Shown one piece after another: positions 34,303-45,943 of a DNA stretch of 64,000 bases. This DNA comes from Salticus scenicus (lineage: Eukaryota; Arthropoda; Arachnida; Araneae; Salticidae), in contig OZ005651.1 in NCBI GenBank assembly GCA_963930645.1, positions 129,403,475-129,467,474 of the forward strand, in the 5' to 3' direction. The translations under genes were made by a program, and so were the position numbers. Position 1 is the stretch's first letter. Each line of letters begins with the position of its first letter. The notes under the pieces were generated by a model. The model was given only the letters and a program-made list of their open reading frames with translations, was not told the DNA's origin and did no database searches.

Positions 34303-34771
34303 TATATCTTCGTGCAGCTTATCTTTCGAATTCTGGAAATGATATTATCCTTTTCCTTTTTTTCCCCCTAACTCTTAAATGTTGCTTACATTAAATTCTG
34401 TAATCATAAATTTAATTTCCAATAAAGAATTTCTTTTTTGTTTAACTTGACAAAGTATTATATTTCAACTTTAGAGTCATTAAAAGGAAAATATATATAT
34501 ATGCATGTGTATATCAATTAAACACGAATTTTACTGATTCATGAATTTCCAAGAGAAAATCTGTTTCATGATTTTGCATCATTTCAGATTGAAACAGCTT
34601 AATCTTAAAAGGAAAATCTTACCAAACTCAAACCTCTACTAATCCTCTAAATCGATAATGTAGTAGCAATAATCTTGTTTTAAGACTGGATAACGGATAA
34701 CTTCTTTTAGAACTGGAAAACGAAATTCTTACGGGGTTGCTTGAAAACATCCTTATTGACATTATCCTTGC

Positions 34772-34811
<40 letters not shown>

Positions 34812-34856
34812 GTAATGATGTTTATGAGGATGATAATGATGATAATAATAATAATA
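34772..34856. repeat. AAT microsatellite
   Basis: AATAAT units at 34772-34812, an interrupted GATGATAATG stretch, then AAT units to 34856. On the minus strand it gives a spurious Tyr/His-rich frame. Confidence 0.9.
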
Positions 34857-34931
34857 AAGTGATTGTCTGGACTTTTTTTTCCCTAGTTTTATTTCTATGC
34901 TATATATAAATAAATATAATATATATATATA

Positions 34932-36235
34932 CACCGTGACCAATAAGTTCTCATACACTTTCAAATTTTTATTACAAGAACACAAAATAAATCATACAAA
35001 AACTTTTTGTATCAAATTAAAGTAACAATCATTAAGTATCTTTACAATAAATCCTTTGGAATAATTCCGACTTTTAGTTTCTTAACGAGCTTAAGTCTTT
35101 TTTGAAATCGATCACATGCGGCACGCACGGCTTCCATTGACATTTCCTACTATATCTTTTGAATTACATTTTTTAATTTGCTCAAATCAGTGATTTTATA
35201 GTTATTCAGTTAGGAGAGCAAATATGACCACGCAAAATAATGAAGGGGGTTGATATCGGGGGAGTTGGGGAGCCATTCATTCTTTGGCAAAAAGTCAGCT
35301 AAATTTTGACTGCACCACTCCTGAACCACACGTGCGGTATGAGAAGGGGTACCATCTTGTTTGAAGCAGAAATATTCCGCCCCATACATTCTCTGGACAT
35401 TTGGGAGTAAAACGTTTTCCAAAACCTCAGTTTTATAATATTAGGCATTGATTTTTAACCCCTTATCAACGAAGACTAACGGGAGTTTTCCTCTTTTGGA
35501 AATAGCGGTCCAAACCATCACAGACGAAGCATTTTGATAACGCGGAACGTAATGTTGGTTCTCAGGGATGTTATCAATAGAAACTGATCATACTCTGTCA
35601 TTTTCGGGGTTGAGACTTTGCTGTAAACTGAATAGTTTCTCGTCTGAAAAGACAAATTCATCCCCAGCGTGCCAAGCAAGAATTTCTTCCACCTTTTGCT
35701 TCCATTTCATCTTAGCAGACTCTAAAACTCCGTGAATTTTAAGTTTTCTATAAACCTTGCACCCAAGGTCCTTTTTCAGAATGTTTAGCATTGACTCATT
35801 CGATATTTTGAGCTCTCGTGCTAATCTTCTATCAGATCTTTATCCGTTTCGTCGTATCCTTTCCCTGACCCTTTTCGCAGCCTCTTTTGTCCGAACGGAC
35901 CTCGGCCTGCCAGATCTTTTTCTGTCATCGACATAGAACGTCTTATTATACCTTCTGATAGTTCTGTAAATGAAATCTCTCTTCACCCCCAGGGCTTTGA
36001 AGTCTCTGAAAATTTCACCGGCTGCTCTTCTTTGACGAATTTATTTATCACAATTTCTCTCAATTTCTTCATTCTACCTAATTAAAGAAAAATTATAATT
36101 ACTACGTCATATACACTTGGAATAGCTTTATAACTTACACTAAATTGCCTGCAAAATATTTGGGACTACAGCAAGACATATGTATAACTTTTTAACGTGC
36201 TTCAAAAGTTGTATGAGAACTTATTGGTCACGGTG
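34932..36235 (-). mobile_element. Mariner-type transposon, nearly complete but inactive
   Basis: A 1304-bp element with perfect 25-bp terminal inverted repeats beginning CACCGTGACCAATAAGTTCT at both ends. It is flanked by TA on each side (34930-34931 and 36236-36237). The size and single internal transposase gene on the minus strand are typical of mariner/Tc1 transposons. The perfect termini suggest recent mobility, possibly in trans, although its own transposase is broken. Confidence 0.95.
35042..36072 (-). pseudogene. Mariner-type transposase (frameshift and stops)
   Basis: From an ATG at 36070-36072 (complement) to a stop at 35042-35044. After an early frameshift the frame encodes an HTH DNA-binding region (DFKALGVKRDFIYRTIRRYN), a GRPR linker, a second HTH (RRLARELKISNESMLNIL), and a DDE/D catalytic core. 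First Asp is in EFVFSDEKLF, second in CFKQDGTPSHTA, third in LPNSPDINPL. All three catalytic Asp are present. In-frame stops occur in the linker region, after NPENDRV, and around 35451 and 35154. Exactly 32 residues separate the second and third Asp, fewer than the 34 of classic mariners. In life it would cut and paste the element. Confidence 0.85.
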
Positions 36236-36280
36236 TATATATATTGCAATATTTTAATATATAACTTAAAAGTCACTATT

Positions 36281-36317
36281 TTTTATTTTATTTTATTTTA
36301 TTTTATTTTATTTTATT
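36281..36317. repeat. TTTTA microsatellite
   Basis: Seven TTTTA units just outside the mariner element. Confidence 0.9.
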
Positions 36318-36734
36318 ATTATTTTTTTTTTTTTTATTCAGTAATTTCAGTATTTTTTTTCTTTCTCTATTTTATTTTTTGATAAAAAAATTTTAAATAT
36401 GTGTTTCCAGAGAAAGTTTAAAGCAATAAAATTTCTAGAATATTCAAAGCTTTGCTTTTGGAAGGATTGTTCGCTTTCAAAAGTTATACATAAACAGGAA
36501 TCATATTTTTTTTTTTTCAGAGGGCATTTTAAAAGTAAGTTAAAAGTAAAAATTGTGTAATAGAAATGTGTCTTATGTAACGAATGATTAAAAATGTAAA
36601 ACCGTTTAATATAGTGACATTATAAATTATGGAAGAAAAATCTTATTAAACTTTTTTTTTTTTTTGAATGATTATGTATGTATATATATATATATATATA
36701 TATTAGTTCTATTTAACATTTTCCAACAAGGTTG

Positions 36735-37168
36735 AAAAGTGTTAATGACTTCGGTTGGTCTGTCTGTTTGTCCGTCTGTCTGTCCGCGCTCTAACTCCCG
36801 TAAATATTCATGGAATTTCTTGAAACTCATATATGTTATTTAAGTTCACTATTGGATGCTCCCTATTAAAAGTGGAGTGAATACCTTTACTGGTTTGTGT
36901 ACAGGGACACACAAAAGTATTCCAAAGCACTGTAATCTATGAGAGGTGTTTCTATAAATAATATTTTAATACCGTAATTTTACACAAATCGCAATCAAAT
37001 TGAAATATGTTATTCAAGTCCACTATCGGATGTTTCCCATTGAAAATAGAGTAAATACCATCACCAGTTTTTATACAGGGATAGCCTAAAGTATTTCAAA
37101 GCATTGCTTTCTATGAGAGGTATATCTATAAACCAAATTTTAAGAACTTTTCTTTGCACAAATCTTAA

Positions 37169-37212
<44 letters not shown>

Positions 37213-38400
37213 CATATGCACAAAAGAATGCTTTCCATAGAATACAGTATGATTAGCATTTGATTTACAGGGCCACACAAAAATATTCAGTTACATTAAT
37301 GGGTATTATTGGAAAATTGTTGAAATTGCATTTTCGTTTATATTAATCGTTTTTATCACTTTCTAAATGTTTTTAACACTTTTCAATAAGGTTGAAAATA
37401 ATCATGGAATTTCATGGTTCAAGATATTCAAGCTCACCATCGGATGCTCCCTATTGAAAATTGTGTGAATACCTCTGGCTTGTGTACAGGGACACTCAAA
37501 AGTATTCTAAAGCATTGTGTTCTATGAGAGGCATTTTTATGAACTATATTTTAATTCCTTTATTTTACGCAAAATTCAATGAAATTGAAATATGGTATTC
37601 AAGTTCACTATCGAATGTTTGTTACAGAAAGTGTATTAAATACCACCACTGGTTTGTGTACAAGGACACCCGAAAATATTCCAAAGAATTTTTCTATGGG
37701 AAGTATTTTATAAACCAAATTTTAATAACTTTACTTTGGACAAATCTTAATAAAGTTGAAATATGTTATTTATCTGTACAAAAGAATGCTTTCTTCAGAA
37801 TGTAGTATGTCTAGCATTAGATTTACAGGGCCACACAAAAATATTCAGTTACGTTGAGAGCTTTTATTAGAAATTTGCTGGAATTGCATTTTCGTTTACA
37901 TTATGGGATTTAACACTTTTTAACATTTTTTAACAGTGAATATAATTTCAATTTGTGTATCTATATGTCCGACTGTCCATCTGTCTATCTGTCCGTCAGC
38001 CCGCCCCCAGCGTCCGTAAATGTTTTCAGAATAATAATAAAAAAAAAAAAAATCTGTACATGTTATTCAAATTCAATATGGAATGTTTTCCTATTTTAAA
38101 TGGCATTAATAGGTCCTGTGCAACTGTTTTGTGTACAGGGACACCCCAAAAAATGCCAATGCATTTTAGGACAGACATTTTTATAAATTACATTTAAAGA
38201 ACTTTCTATTGTAAAAATCATAAAGAAATTGACATTTTTTGTTAATATGCTGAAATAATATTTTGTATAGAATATGATTTTGTTATCCTTCATATTTACA
38301 AGGCTACACTAAAATATTCAGATACATTAAGGGCTGCAATTAGAATATAAGAGCTACGTTTTCTTTTGTGTTAAGTATTTTTAACACTTTCTAAGAATGT
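36735..38400 (+). repeat. Minisatellite with ACAGGGACAC core
   Basis: It begins with a GTCTGTCTGTTTGTCCGTCT block (36760-36785). Units of about 180-230 bp follow, each with TTCAAGTTCACTATCGGATG, GTGTACAGGGACACACAAAA and TTCTATGAGAGG. Copies of the core lie near 36900, 37076, 37270, 37480, 37660, 37826, 38135 and 38300. A second GTCCGTCTGTC-type block recurs at 37966-38005. A TA run sits at 37172-37208. The core is shared with 24.1-24.6 kb and 59.2 kb. The open frame at 37461-37805 is a translated repeat and not a gene. Confidence 0.8.
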
Positions 38401-39823
38401 TTAGGAATGATTAGGAATTTAATTAGTCTATCTGTATGCCTTTCAGAACTACTGTATGACCGTTGTGTGATTACGTAGGCAAAGAGCATTGAAAGTTATA
38501 CGATACAACAATTACGTACAGTTGGAAAGTGTTAATAATCAATGCGTACCGCATGATTTTTCGTTCTTGTTTTATTATATCTACGCTCTAAATGTTGTTA
38601 ATAAATATTAAAATTCACTTTTCAAAAATCTCTTTTCCTTTAATTAGATTGAAAATTGATTAAATCAATACATATATGGGTTTAAGAGTGTTATTTATAA
38701 ATCTTTTATTTTAAAAAGAGTTATAAAATAACTTTTAAAATTATTCCATTTTTTTTCTTTGGTTTAAAATACTTTAAAGAGAGAGAGAAGAAAAGAAAAT
38801 AACCTACAATTATGCGATAAGTCTGTTCACTTAAGACTTGCATGTTTATTATTTTTATTATTATTATTATTTGAAATATAAAGGCAGAAAGACAAAATAA
38901 CACCAACACAGGCTACTACATCTGTATCATCTCTAATATTAAGATTAATACTGTGTCTTTAGTTCTTTAATTCTAATAAGCGTAAATTACCGATAAAATT
39001 ATCTTAAAGTGTACAACTTAAAGAAAAGTAAACATCTTTCAGTAGAAATAAGAAAAGTAAACGGTAAGGTAAACAGCAGAGTAAACAGTGCAAAATAAAC
39101 ACCGGAGAAAAAAGTAAACATCTACTTATTCTGCCATACTTAATTTTATAAAGTTTGAACCGAAAACTGTTAATGTGAATTGACATCTATTATTCATGGA
39201 TAATTTTAAAATCCTTTTTAGGAGTTTTACAATTTAAATTTGAAAGTAAATTTATTTTTTTCTTCTGCAAGATCTGAATTTGTCATAATGAAAATGTATG
39301 CACTCTTTAATCAGCCTAGAATAAAACTTTTATGAATATTTTGCGATTAACTACTGTATATTATTAACTTACGTATATTAACTTTATAATTCCGATTTTA
39401 TTTTACGAAACTGGGGTACAGGCAAGATCAGGGTATTTAAAGTTAGACTTTTAAGTAAAACAGCAACACAAAGAGATCATTATTTTAAAAAGATCATTAT
39501 TTTAAAAGATTTTACAGCTTAATGATGGAGCCCACATTGAACAATATGCTTTACACCGCTAAACAGACTCTAAAAAATAAACAAATAAATGTCTGTCATA
39601 ATAAATAAAGATGTTTGTATTGAAATTCGTAGCTTGTTTGTATTTTGATGTATGCCACCCTAGCGGAATTTTTATTTATTTATTTAATTTTTTTTTTTTT
39701 TTTCACGATCTTTGAGTGTATCCTTTCAATTGTCTATATACAAATTTTCGACTGAATCCACATTTTAGTTACAGCTACAGAGAGCGCTGAATAGACTAAG
39801 TTTAATTATGGCCACTCTGTATA
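38401..39823. other. AT-rich sequence without a recognised gene
   Basis: Includes a short AG run near 38778 and a TTTA run near 39669. No gene supported. Confidence 0.5.
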
Positions 39824-40194
39824 CAGTGCCGGAAAAAAAAAAAAAACTTTACACTTGAGAGGAAAAAAAAAAGAACTTTATACACTGCTCGACATTGAAA
39901 ATGTAACACCAAGAAAGAATGATAAAAACGGAATGAAATTTTTGTTGGACACATGCATTATAGTAGGAAGAACAATTGATTAAAATTTCAGGAAATTTGG
40001 AGTAATATGTACTGAGAAAACAGTACATAAAGCGACCTCTGTGACCAGTAACAGCACATATCTGCCTAGGCATTGAATCGAACAGCGATTGGATGATATG
40101 TACGGGTAGAGCACTTCATGAAGTTTTAACATGATGCCACAATTCATCGATCGAAGTTACTGGTAAGTGGTGGGGGGCAGTCGCTTTTCAACGA

Positions 40195-40790
40195 TTAAAC
40201 AGTTATTTTCATTGGTGCGAGATCAAGAGAACGCGCTGGCCAGAGCAACAGTCGAACACATTCGGCATCAATGAAGGCCCAGACAATATGGACAACTTGC
40301 GGTCGTGCATTGTCTTCCTTAAATGTTGCACTTCGAAGGCCTTGAACATAGGGCAGAGCTATGGACCTTAACTCGTCAGAAATGTAATGGCTGGTATTCA
40401 GAGTGGCGGGAATGAAAACAAGAGGTGACCGGGTCGTGTATCCAATGGTACAACATACCATCAATCCAGGTGGTGACTCAGTATGCGGCTACCAAAATTC
40501 TGATTACCCTCAAATCTGCATCACTGATATGGGAGCCATTAATATGTGATCAACGATGAACGCAGGAATGGCGTGAAGTCACTTTTCAGACAAATCACAA
40601 TCCTGTTTACAGCATCAAGATTGCCTTATCCATATTTAACGGCATTATGAATAATGCACATAGCCAGCTGGGATTCGACATCATCATACTGTCCATCATT
40701 TGCAATGATGTTATGGGTTCCCATTGGATACACGTCTCGATTACTTCATGTTCGTATTCCTGGCACTCTGAACAGCGGCCATTAAATTTC
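40195..40790 (-). pseudogene. Tc1-like transposase, C-terminal half (inner element, left copy)
   Basis: Minus-strand frame at 40195-40464: MMVCCTIGYTTRSPLVFIPA corresponds to the VMVWGAIGYTTRSPLV block of Tc1 transposases. FKEDNARPQVVHI follows, with the second catalytic Asp (QDNARPHVA in the family). ARSLDLAPMKI is the third block, in which the usual SPDLSPIE reads SLDLAPMK: Pro before the Asp and the Glu are altered. Upstream (40470-40790 on the minus strand) weaker matches with stops continue the protein. It is inactive. Confidence 0.8.
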
Positions 40791-40802
40791 TAATGCGTTA
40801 AG

Positions 40803-40985
40803 GCCCGCCCCTCTGCCCTGTATTCGAGACCTCCGTAGCGCAAAATTTAAGCAAAATAATGCACGACCGCAAGTTGTTTGTATTGTCCGGACCTTCTTTG
40901 ATACAGAATATGTTCGAATGTTGCTCTGGCCAGCGCGTTCTCCTGATCTCGCACCAATGAAAATTACTGTTTAATTGTTGAAAAG
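40803..40985 (+). pseudogene. Tc1-like transposase, C-terminal fragment (inner element, right copy)
   Basis: Inverse copy of part of 40195-40370. On the plus strand it reads the end of the transposase in decayed form (LLISHQ region corresponding to SPDLAPMK with a frameshift). It forms the inner part of the right palindrome arm. Confidence 0.6.
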
Positions 40986-41510
40986 CGACTGGCCCCCCCA
41001 CCACTCACCAGTAACTTCGATCGATGAATAGTGGCATCGTGTTGAAGCTTCATGAAGTGCTCTACCCGTACATATCATCCAATCGCTGTTCGATTCAATG
41101 CCTAGGCAGATATGTGCTGTTATTGCTCACAGAGGTCGCTGCTTTATGTACTGTTTTCTCAGTATATATTACTCCAAATTTCCTGAAATTTTAATCAATT
41201 GTTCTTCCTACTATAATGTATGTGTGCAACAAATTTCATTCCGTTATTATCATTCCTTCTTGGTGTTGCATTTTCAATGTCGAGCAGTGTATTTCAATTG
41301 CCGCTCCCGCTATAAAAATGTGTCGAACCCCAGTGATTACACGTGGCGTTAGTCGGTCACAGACGACCTTTCCCTTTCCTATCAATGCTCAGTTCGCCTC
41401 GTGGACTTTTAGAGTAAGATTGTATGGCTGTTTGCTCACGCCGGCTAATATTTCGTTTATTTGTCAAAAATTAGAGAACCTACATCGATATTCCCCACCC
41501 ACTCCACACA

Positions 41511-41633
41511 ATGGGTCAGAAAAAGCTTAAAATGGAAGTGAAACCTCATGCCCTGAATCTGCTAGAGAAGGGAATCTCTGTGATTGTTGTAATTAGAGAT
41601 CTGGCAGACCATTCTAGATGTAGCCAGATGTAG
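41511..41633 (+). pseudogene. Tc1-like transposase N-terminus (outer element, left arm)
   Basis: A 40-residue frame beginning MGQKKLKMEVKPHALNLLEK, then GISVIVVIRDLAD, the start of a helix-turn-helix (a LLEKGISVxDVARDL pattern). It stops at TAG where the arm ends. The matching copy on the opposite strand is at 41803-41925. Confidence 0.7.
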
Positions 41634-41802
41634 AGAATTTTTACAAGATTATTAAATGTAAATATTTAAGACAAAATCTTAACATTCTGGTTGTTTATTG
41701 TAAATATCACATTGGCAGTCAGTATTTTGTCATCTCATCTTTACATTTTATTACCAACTGCAACCGTTTAGGCACGGATCTCTGGCTATATTTGCCAGAT
41801 GG

Positions 41803-41925
41803 CTACAACTGGCTACATCTAGAATGGTCAGCCAGATCTCTGGCTACATCAATCACAGAGATTCCCTTCTCTAGCAGAGTCAAGGCATGAGATTTCTCTT
41901 CCATTTTTAGCTTAATCCGACCCAT
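41803..41925 (-). pseudogene. Tc1-like transposase N-terminus (outer element, right arm)
   Basis: The 40-residue minus-strand frame starts MGRIKLKMEEKSHALTLLEK and GISVIDVARDLAD. It is the same length as its partner at 41511-41633 and closer to the expected helix-turn-helix (SVIDVARDL). It stops at the same place. Confidence 0.7.
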
Positions 41926-42184
41926 TGTGTGGAGTGGGAATACCGATGTAGGTTCTCAAACTTTTAACGAATGAACGAAATACTGGCTGGCAGGAGCAAA
42001 AAGCATACAGCCTTACTGCAAAAATCCACGAGGCGAACTGAGTGTTGATAGGATAGGGTAAGGTCGTCTGTGATCGACTAACACCACGTGTCATCACTGG
42101 GGTTCGACACATTTTTATGGCGGAAACGGCAAATGACGTGTAAAGTTTTTTTTTTTTTTTTTTTTTTTTTTCAGCTCAATTGTA

Positions 42185-42216
<32 letters not shown>

Positions 42217-42228
42217 GCCGGCACTGTA

Positions 42229-43554
42229 TAAAAGTAATTATTGTAATAGAGTGTCACAGAAATGAATAATTTTAATTCAAAAGCAATTAATCCATATCGC
42301 TACAAAATTCGACAAATATTTCATGTTATAGTATTACGTTTATCCCAATAAGGTGCTTCCATTGAAATTTTCAGTTTAAACTTTTATTTGAAAGCGATTC
42401 GTCATGCTCAATTCCTGCTTAAATTCACGTTAGTTGTAGTTAGTTCGAAAGTTTTAAAATTTGTGACAGAATTAGCGATTGGGGAAGGAGAATTTCTGTA
42501 TATTTTTATTGTACTGCAAAATGACTTTAACTAACTGTGTCAAAGACGAACCAAAAATCTTAAAGTAAATATATATATAATTCCATGGAATTAAAATAAG
42601 TTAATGACGAAATTTAAGCGAAAAAATACTTGATATAAAGTATTAATACATACTTATTGTCGTATAGGAAGATAGAATATACATTGCATCGACTTTTGTT
42701 TTGTATACTTTCATAAAAATGCTACTATAAAAATTACTCAAGAACTGGATTGAGCGAATTTTAAATAATAATAACTAGTAATAATAAATAAAAATAATAA
42801 ATAATTGAATAATTGAATAATTGAATACTCATCATTAAAGTCTTAAACATTTCATAAACAAAATTCTTTGTTTTATCTCATTAAATCACGAAATTCCTTT
42901 CCATTATAACTTTTGTCACGATATAAAGAAATAGGTAATAATGGCTACATTAAAAGGCTGTCTATATGCAGGGATTAAAACTGAAAATTCTATTCTAGCC
43001 ATTTCATGTACGTTAAACATAAGTAGGTCAATAGTGCATTTATGGATTTCCAGATAATCATTCCGGATACATCCGCATTATTATTCAACCTCCAAACTGA
43101 TTTTCTCAATGTTGAAATAGTTATCAAACACATTTTTATGAAACATGTATATTTGTTTTGTTTTTTCGTGATAGAATAGATAATATTTTATACGTAGGAT
43201 AATATGAATGTCGTAAATAAAATGGCGAACAAAAGGACAATTCCCGAAAGGTGGGACAAAAACTATTCTGGAAAATTAATAATTAAAGCCCTTAACCGAA
43301 CGACGGCAACTATTCTGGAAAATTAATAATTAAAGCATTTAATTAGCTGATCGGTAAGTTACAGATTTCGACATTGCTGATCAATAGTTTAGATTTTGGA
43401 CAACAAACTTTTAAGTAAAATTATATTATTGTAAAATACTTTATACCAAACACCTAATTATTTTAAAGAAAACTTTATAGAACAACAAAACATTATAGCG
43501 TAATCTTTAAAATATATTTATCGAACAAATTATTGGTGTTACAATCATTACGTG
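42229..43554. other. AT-rich sequence without a recognised gene
   Basis: Holds a short direct duplication at 43260-43338 (annotated separately). No gene supported. Confidence 0.5.
43260..43338 (+). repeat. Short direct duplication
   Basis: AACTATTCTGGAAAATTAAT and the following TAATTAAAGC occur twice, 55 bp apart. Confidence 0.8.
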
Positions 43555-43735
43555 ATTAGGATAGGAGGTGACGGGTTCGAACCCAAGTTGTGCTGGTTTG
43601 CCTAGCTGACCAGCACGACTTGGGTTCACAAATAACTTCTGCCAGTCAGTTATCTGTGGCTTTCTCCGAAACTCGATTGAATGTGGTCTAGAAGCAATTA
43701 ACCCTTTCATTCCCCATGATGCCAAATGGAAACAT
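43555..43735 (+). mobile_element. tRNA-derived SINE fragment (SINE family 2)
   Basis: A B-box motif GGGTTCGAACCC (43574-43585) lies in a striking palindrome: ACCCAAGTTGTGCTGGT and, after about 14 nt, ACCAGCACGACTTGGGT. The body word GGCTTTCTCCGAAACTCG and GGTCTAGAAGCAATTAACC follow the same order as in the full copy at 61122-61370. The tail is missing. Confidence 0.65.
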
Positions 43736-44158
43736 AACATTTAAACTTCTCTTTTTTACTATTAAAGCAACTATATTATAATTTATATACGTTTTCCCAC
43801 CTAAAAATATATATTTCAGATGGTTTCATTATCCTTATTAATGAATGAAAGGATGTTTTCCTCTATTATGATAGTTATATCAGAAATAGTTTCCTTTTTT
43901 GGGGGCAATTTAAGTGAATTAATTACTTCAAATATTTTTTTTAATTTATCTTTTAATGTTTATAACTTATATTTCAATTAATTGTAACATGTATTTAACA
44001 TGTAACTGTAACATTTCAAAATTTTGATTCCTCTTTTAATTGAAACGTTATGATTTTAAATGGCATCAGTGGTTATATTACGTAAAAATAAACTCCTGTT
44101 AGTTGCTTTGTTAACTATATTAATTCGTACTTTGCTATTACTCCTATTCTCATTTTCT

Positions 44159-44189
<31 letters not shown>

Positions 44190-44263
44190 ACTTTTGAAAT
44201 ATATTTATGGCTAAATATGAGAATTATTGTTTTATGGATGAAAAAATTTTAAGTTAAGAAAAC

Positions 44264-44345
44264 CTCCACGTAGGGCATTCTACTCAGCCTTGGATCTAGG
44301 ATCGTTGTATAGTAAATCTGTCTTAACTCTCATCCTACATTCGCT
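44264..44345 (+). mobile_element. SINE family 2, 3' fragment
   Basis: CCACGTAGGGCATTCTACTC, TGGATCTAGGATC and GTATAGTAAATC align in order with the 3' part of the SINE at 61280-61350. Diverged. Confidence 0.5.
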
Positions 44346-44419
44346 GCATTCTGACGCCTTTATAGATTATTTTCATTCACAAATATCTAACATTTACATA
44401 GATTCTTAATATGAAAAAC

Positions 44420-44500
44420 AGTGTTTATACTGAAGTATTGGAACAGTGTTTATACTGAGTATTGAAGCAATATTTATATTGAAAAACACTGTTCCAAAAA
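44420..44500 (+). repeat. Short tandem repeat (~26 bp, three units)
   Basis: Units ACAGTGTTTATACTGAAGTA, ACAGTGTTTATACTGAGTAT and CAATATTTATATTGAA, followed by an inverted AACACTGTTCC. Confidence 0.7.
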
Positions 44501-44509
44501 AATGGAGAA

Positions 44510-45891
44510 GTGTTTTTCGTATTCCTATAAAGTTAAAGCCTCTACCTATAACTGTTGTGGCATTCGGTATTCTGAACGTATTTTGAGGATTTTGCAATCA
44601 TAAAAAAGCGGTCATTGTGTAGCAATTTTTTTTACATTTTAGACAAAAGAAATATAATACTGTTTAATTTTTTAAAACCGAACAATAATATTTGAAAGTT
44701 TTACGCATGTAAATGTAAAAATGATTTTGTATAGTTGTCTTTAAACAGGTTTCTTAGCAGTCATTCTTTTGAATAGCACTTATTTTTATAGTAATCTTCA
44801 TTAATTGTTTGTAGTGCGTATCTTCGAAAGAATAATACAAAGATTGCTTTATATAAAAAGTGGTATTAAGAATAGAGATTGCTGAAAACCCTGCTAAAAA
44901 GCATTTGTTTTGTCACACAAAGAGTAAGAAAGAATACTCTGTAGCTCTACAACTAAATTTATCAATCTAACTCTCAATCAAATTACTTATAAAGTTACTT
45001 ACCTAAAACTGTTTATGGGAATTAAAGGGCCTAATGCTCTGAACTCATTGCTGAAAAATAATAAAGGATACGACAAAACAACAGAAAAACTCTTGTATTT
45101 TCCTTATAAAAATTTAGCTATACAAAACTTTGGATTAATTTGAACAGTCAATCAACAAGTGTATTGTTGTGCTTCATGATTGTTGAGGTTTATTGCTTGA
45201 GTGTGTTTTATATTATTGATATTTCTGATTAAAATTTAAATTTACATGCAAGTAAAACCTTAAAGATTTTAAATTTAAATTATGCTATAATAATTATTGA
45301 TAAATATAAAATTTATATATAAGATGGCATCAAAAGAATTCCAAACGAAAATAATTATAAAATTAAATTAGTTATAAATTAATAAATTGTCAAATGCATT
45401 GTAACTGAATAACATTTTAATAAATATTTCAACAGTATTATAATCCTCTGTACTGATATCAATTAGAAAAAAATAACTGTCGCTCACTGTTTTAACGAAG
45501 TTGTTTTGATACTGATACTGATTTAGCTGGACTAATGTTTCAGTAGCAAATTAAGAGCTGTGGAAAAAAAAAAAGAAAGGAGAAAAAAGGAGTTTGATTT
45601 ATCAAAACAAAATATGGAAATTTTGCATAAGTTATGACTTTGAGCTTAAATTTAAAATGAATAAAAGAAAAGTAAAATGTAAAATGTAATATTAAAAAAG
45701 AAAATAATGTGTGCTATAATACATTCTGAAAAATGTAATACATCCAATTTTATGGGTGTAAACGAAATTTATTTACTTTTTAAATATATTTTCAGCCTAA
45801 ATTAACTGTCTTTTCTAAAATTGACCTAAATTGCAACATTACAAAACAGACATTTTGCACCTGGTTTAGAATAAATAATTTCTTATGTTTT

Positions 45892-45943
<52 letters not shown>

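Larger units (their letters stand above)
39883..41289. mobile_element. Inner palindromic Tc1-like foldback element
   Basis: Ends CACTGCTCGACATTGAAAAT at the left and its inverse at the right, each bordered by TA (39881-39882, 41290-41291). The arms (39883 to about 40340, and about 40835 to 41289) match as inverse complements over roughly 455 bp. The unique middle (40341-40834) continues the minus-strand transposase of the left copy. It sits inside the left arm of the outer element, so it inserted later. Confidence 0.9.
39824..42226. mobile_element. Outer palindromic Tc1-like foldback element
   Basis: Ends are CAGTGCCGG followed by an A tract on the left (39824) and the inverse on the right (to 42226), each bordered by TA (39822-39823, 42227-42228). 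After subtracting an inner insertion (39883-41289) the element is itself a long palindrome. The left arm (39824-39882 plus 41292 to about 41633) matches the inverse of the right arm (about 41803-42226). A spacer of about 170 bp lies at 41634-41802. Each arm carries the N-terminal coding part of a Tc1-like transposase in opposite orientation. It is therefore a head-to-head duplication of the 5' half of a transposon, mobilisable only in trans. Confidence 0.85.

Noticed and set aside
34707..34985. Tyr/His-rich minus-strand open frame (92 aa)
   Set aside because: Encoded by the AAT microsatellite and running into the end of the mariner element.
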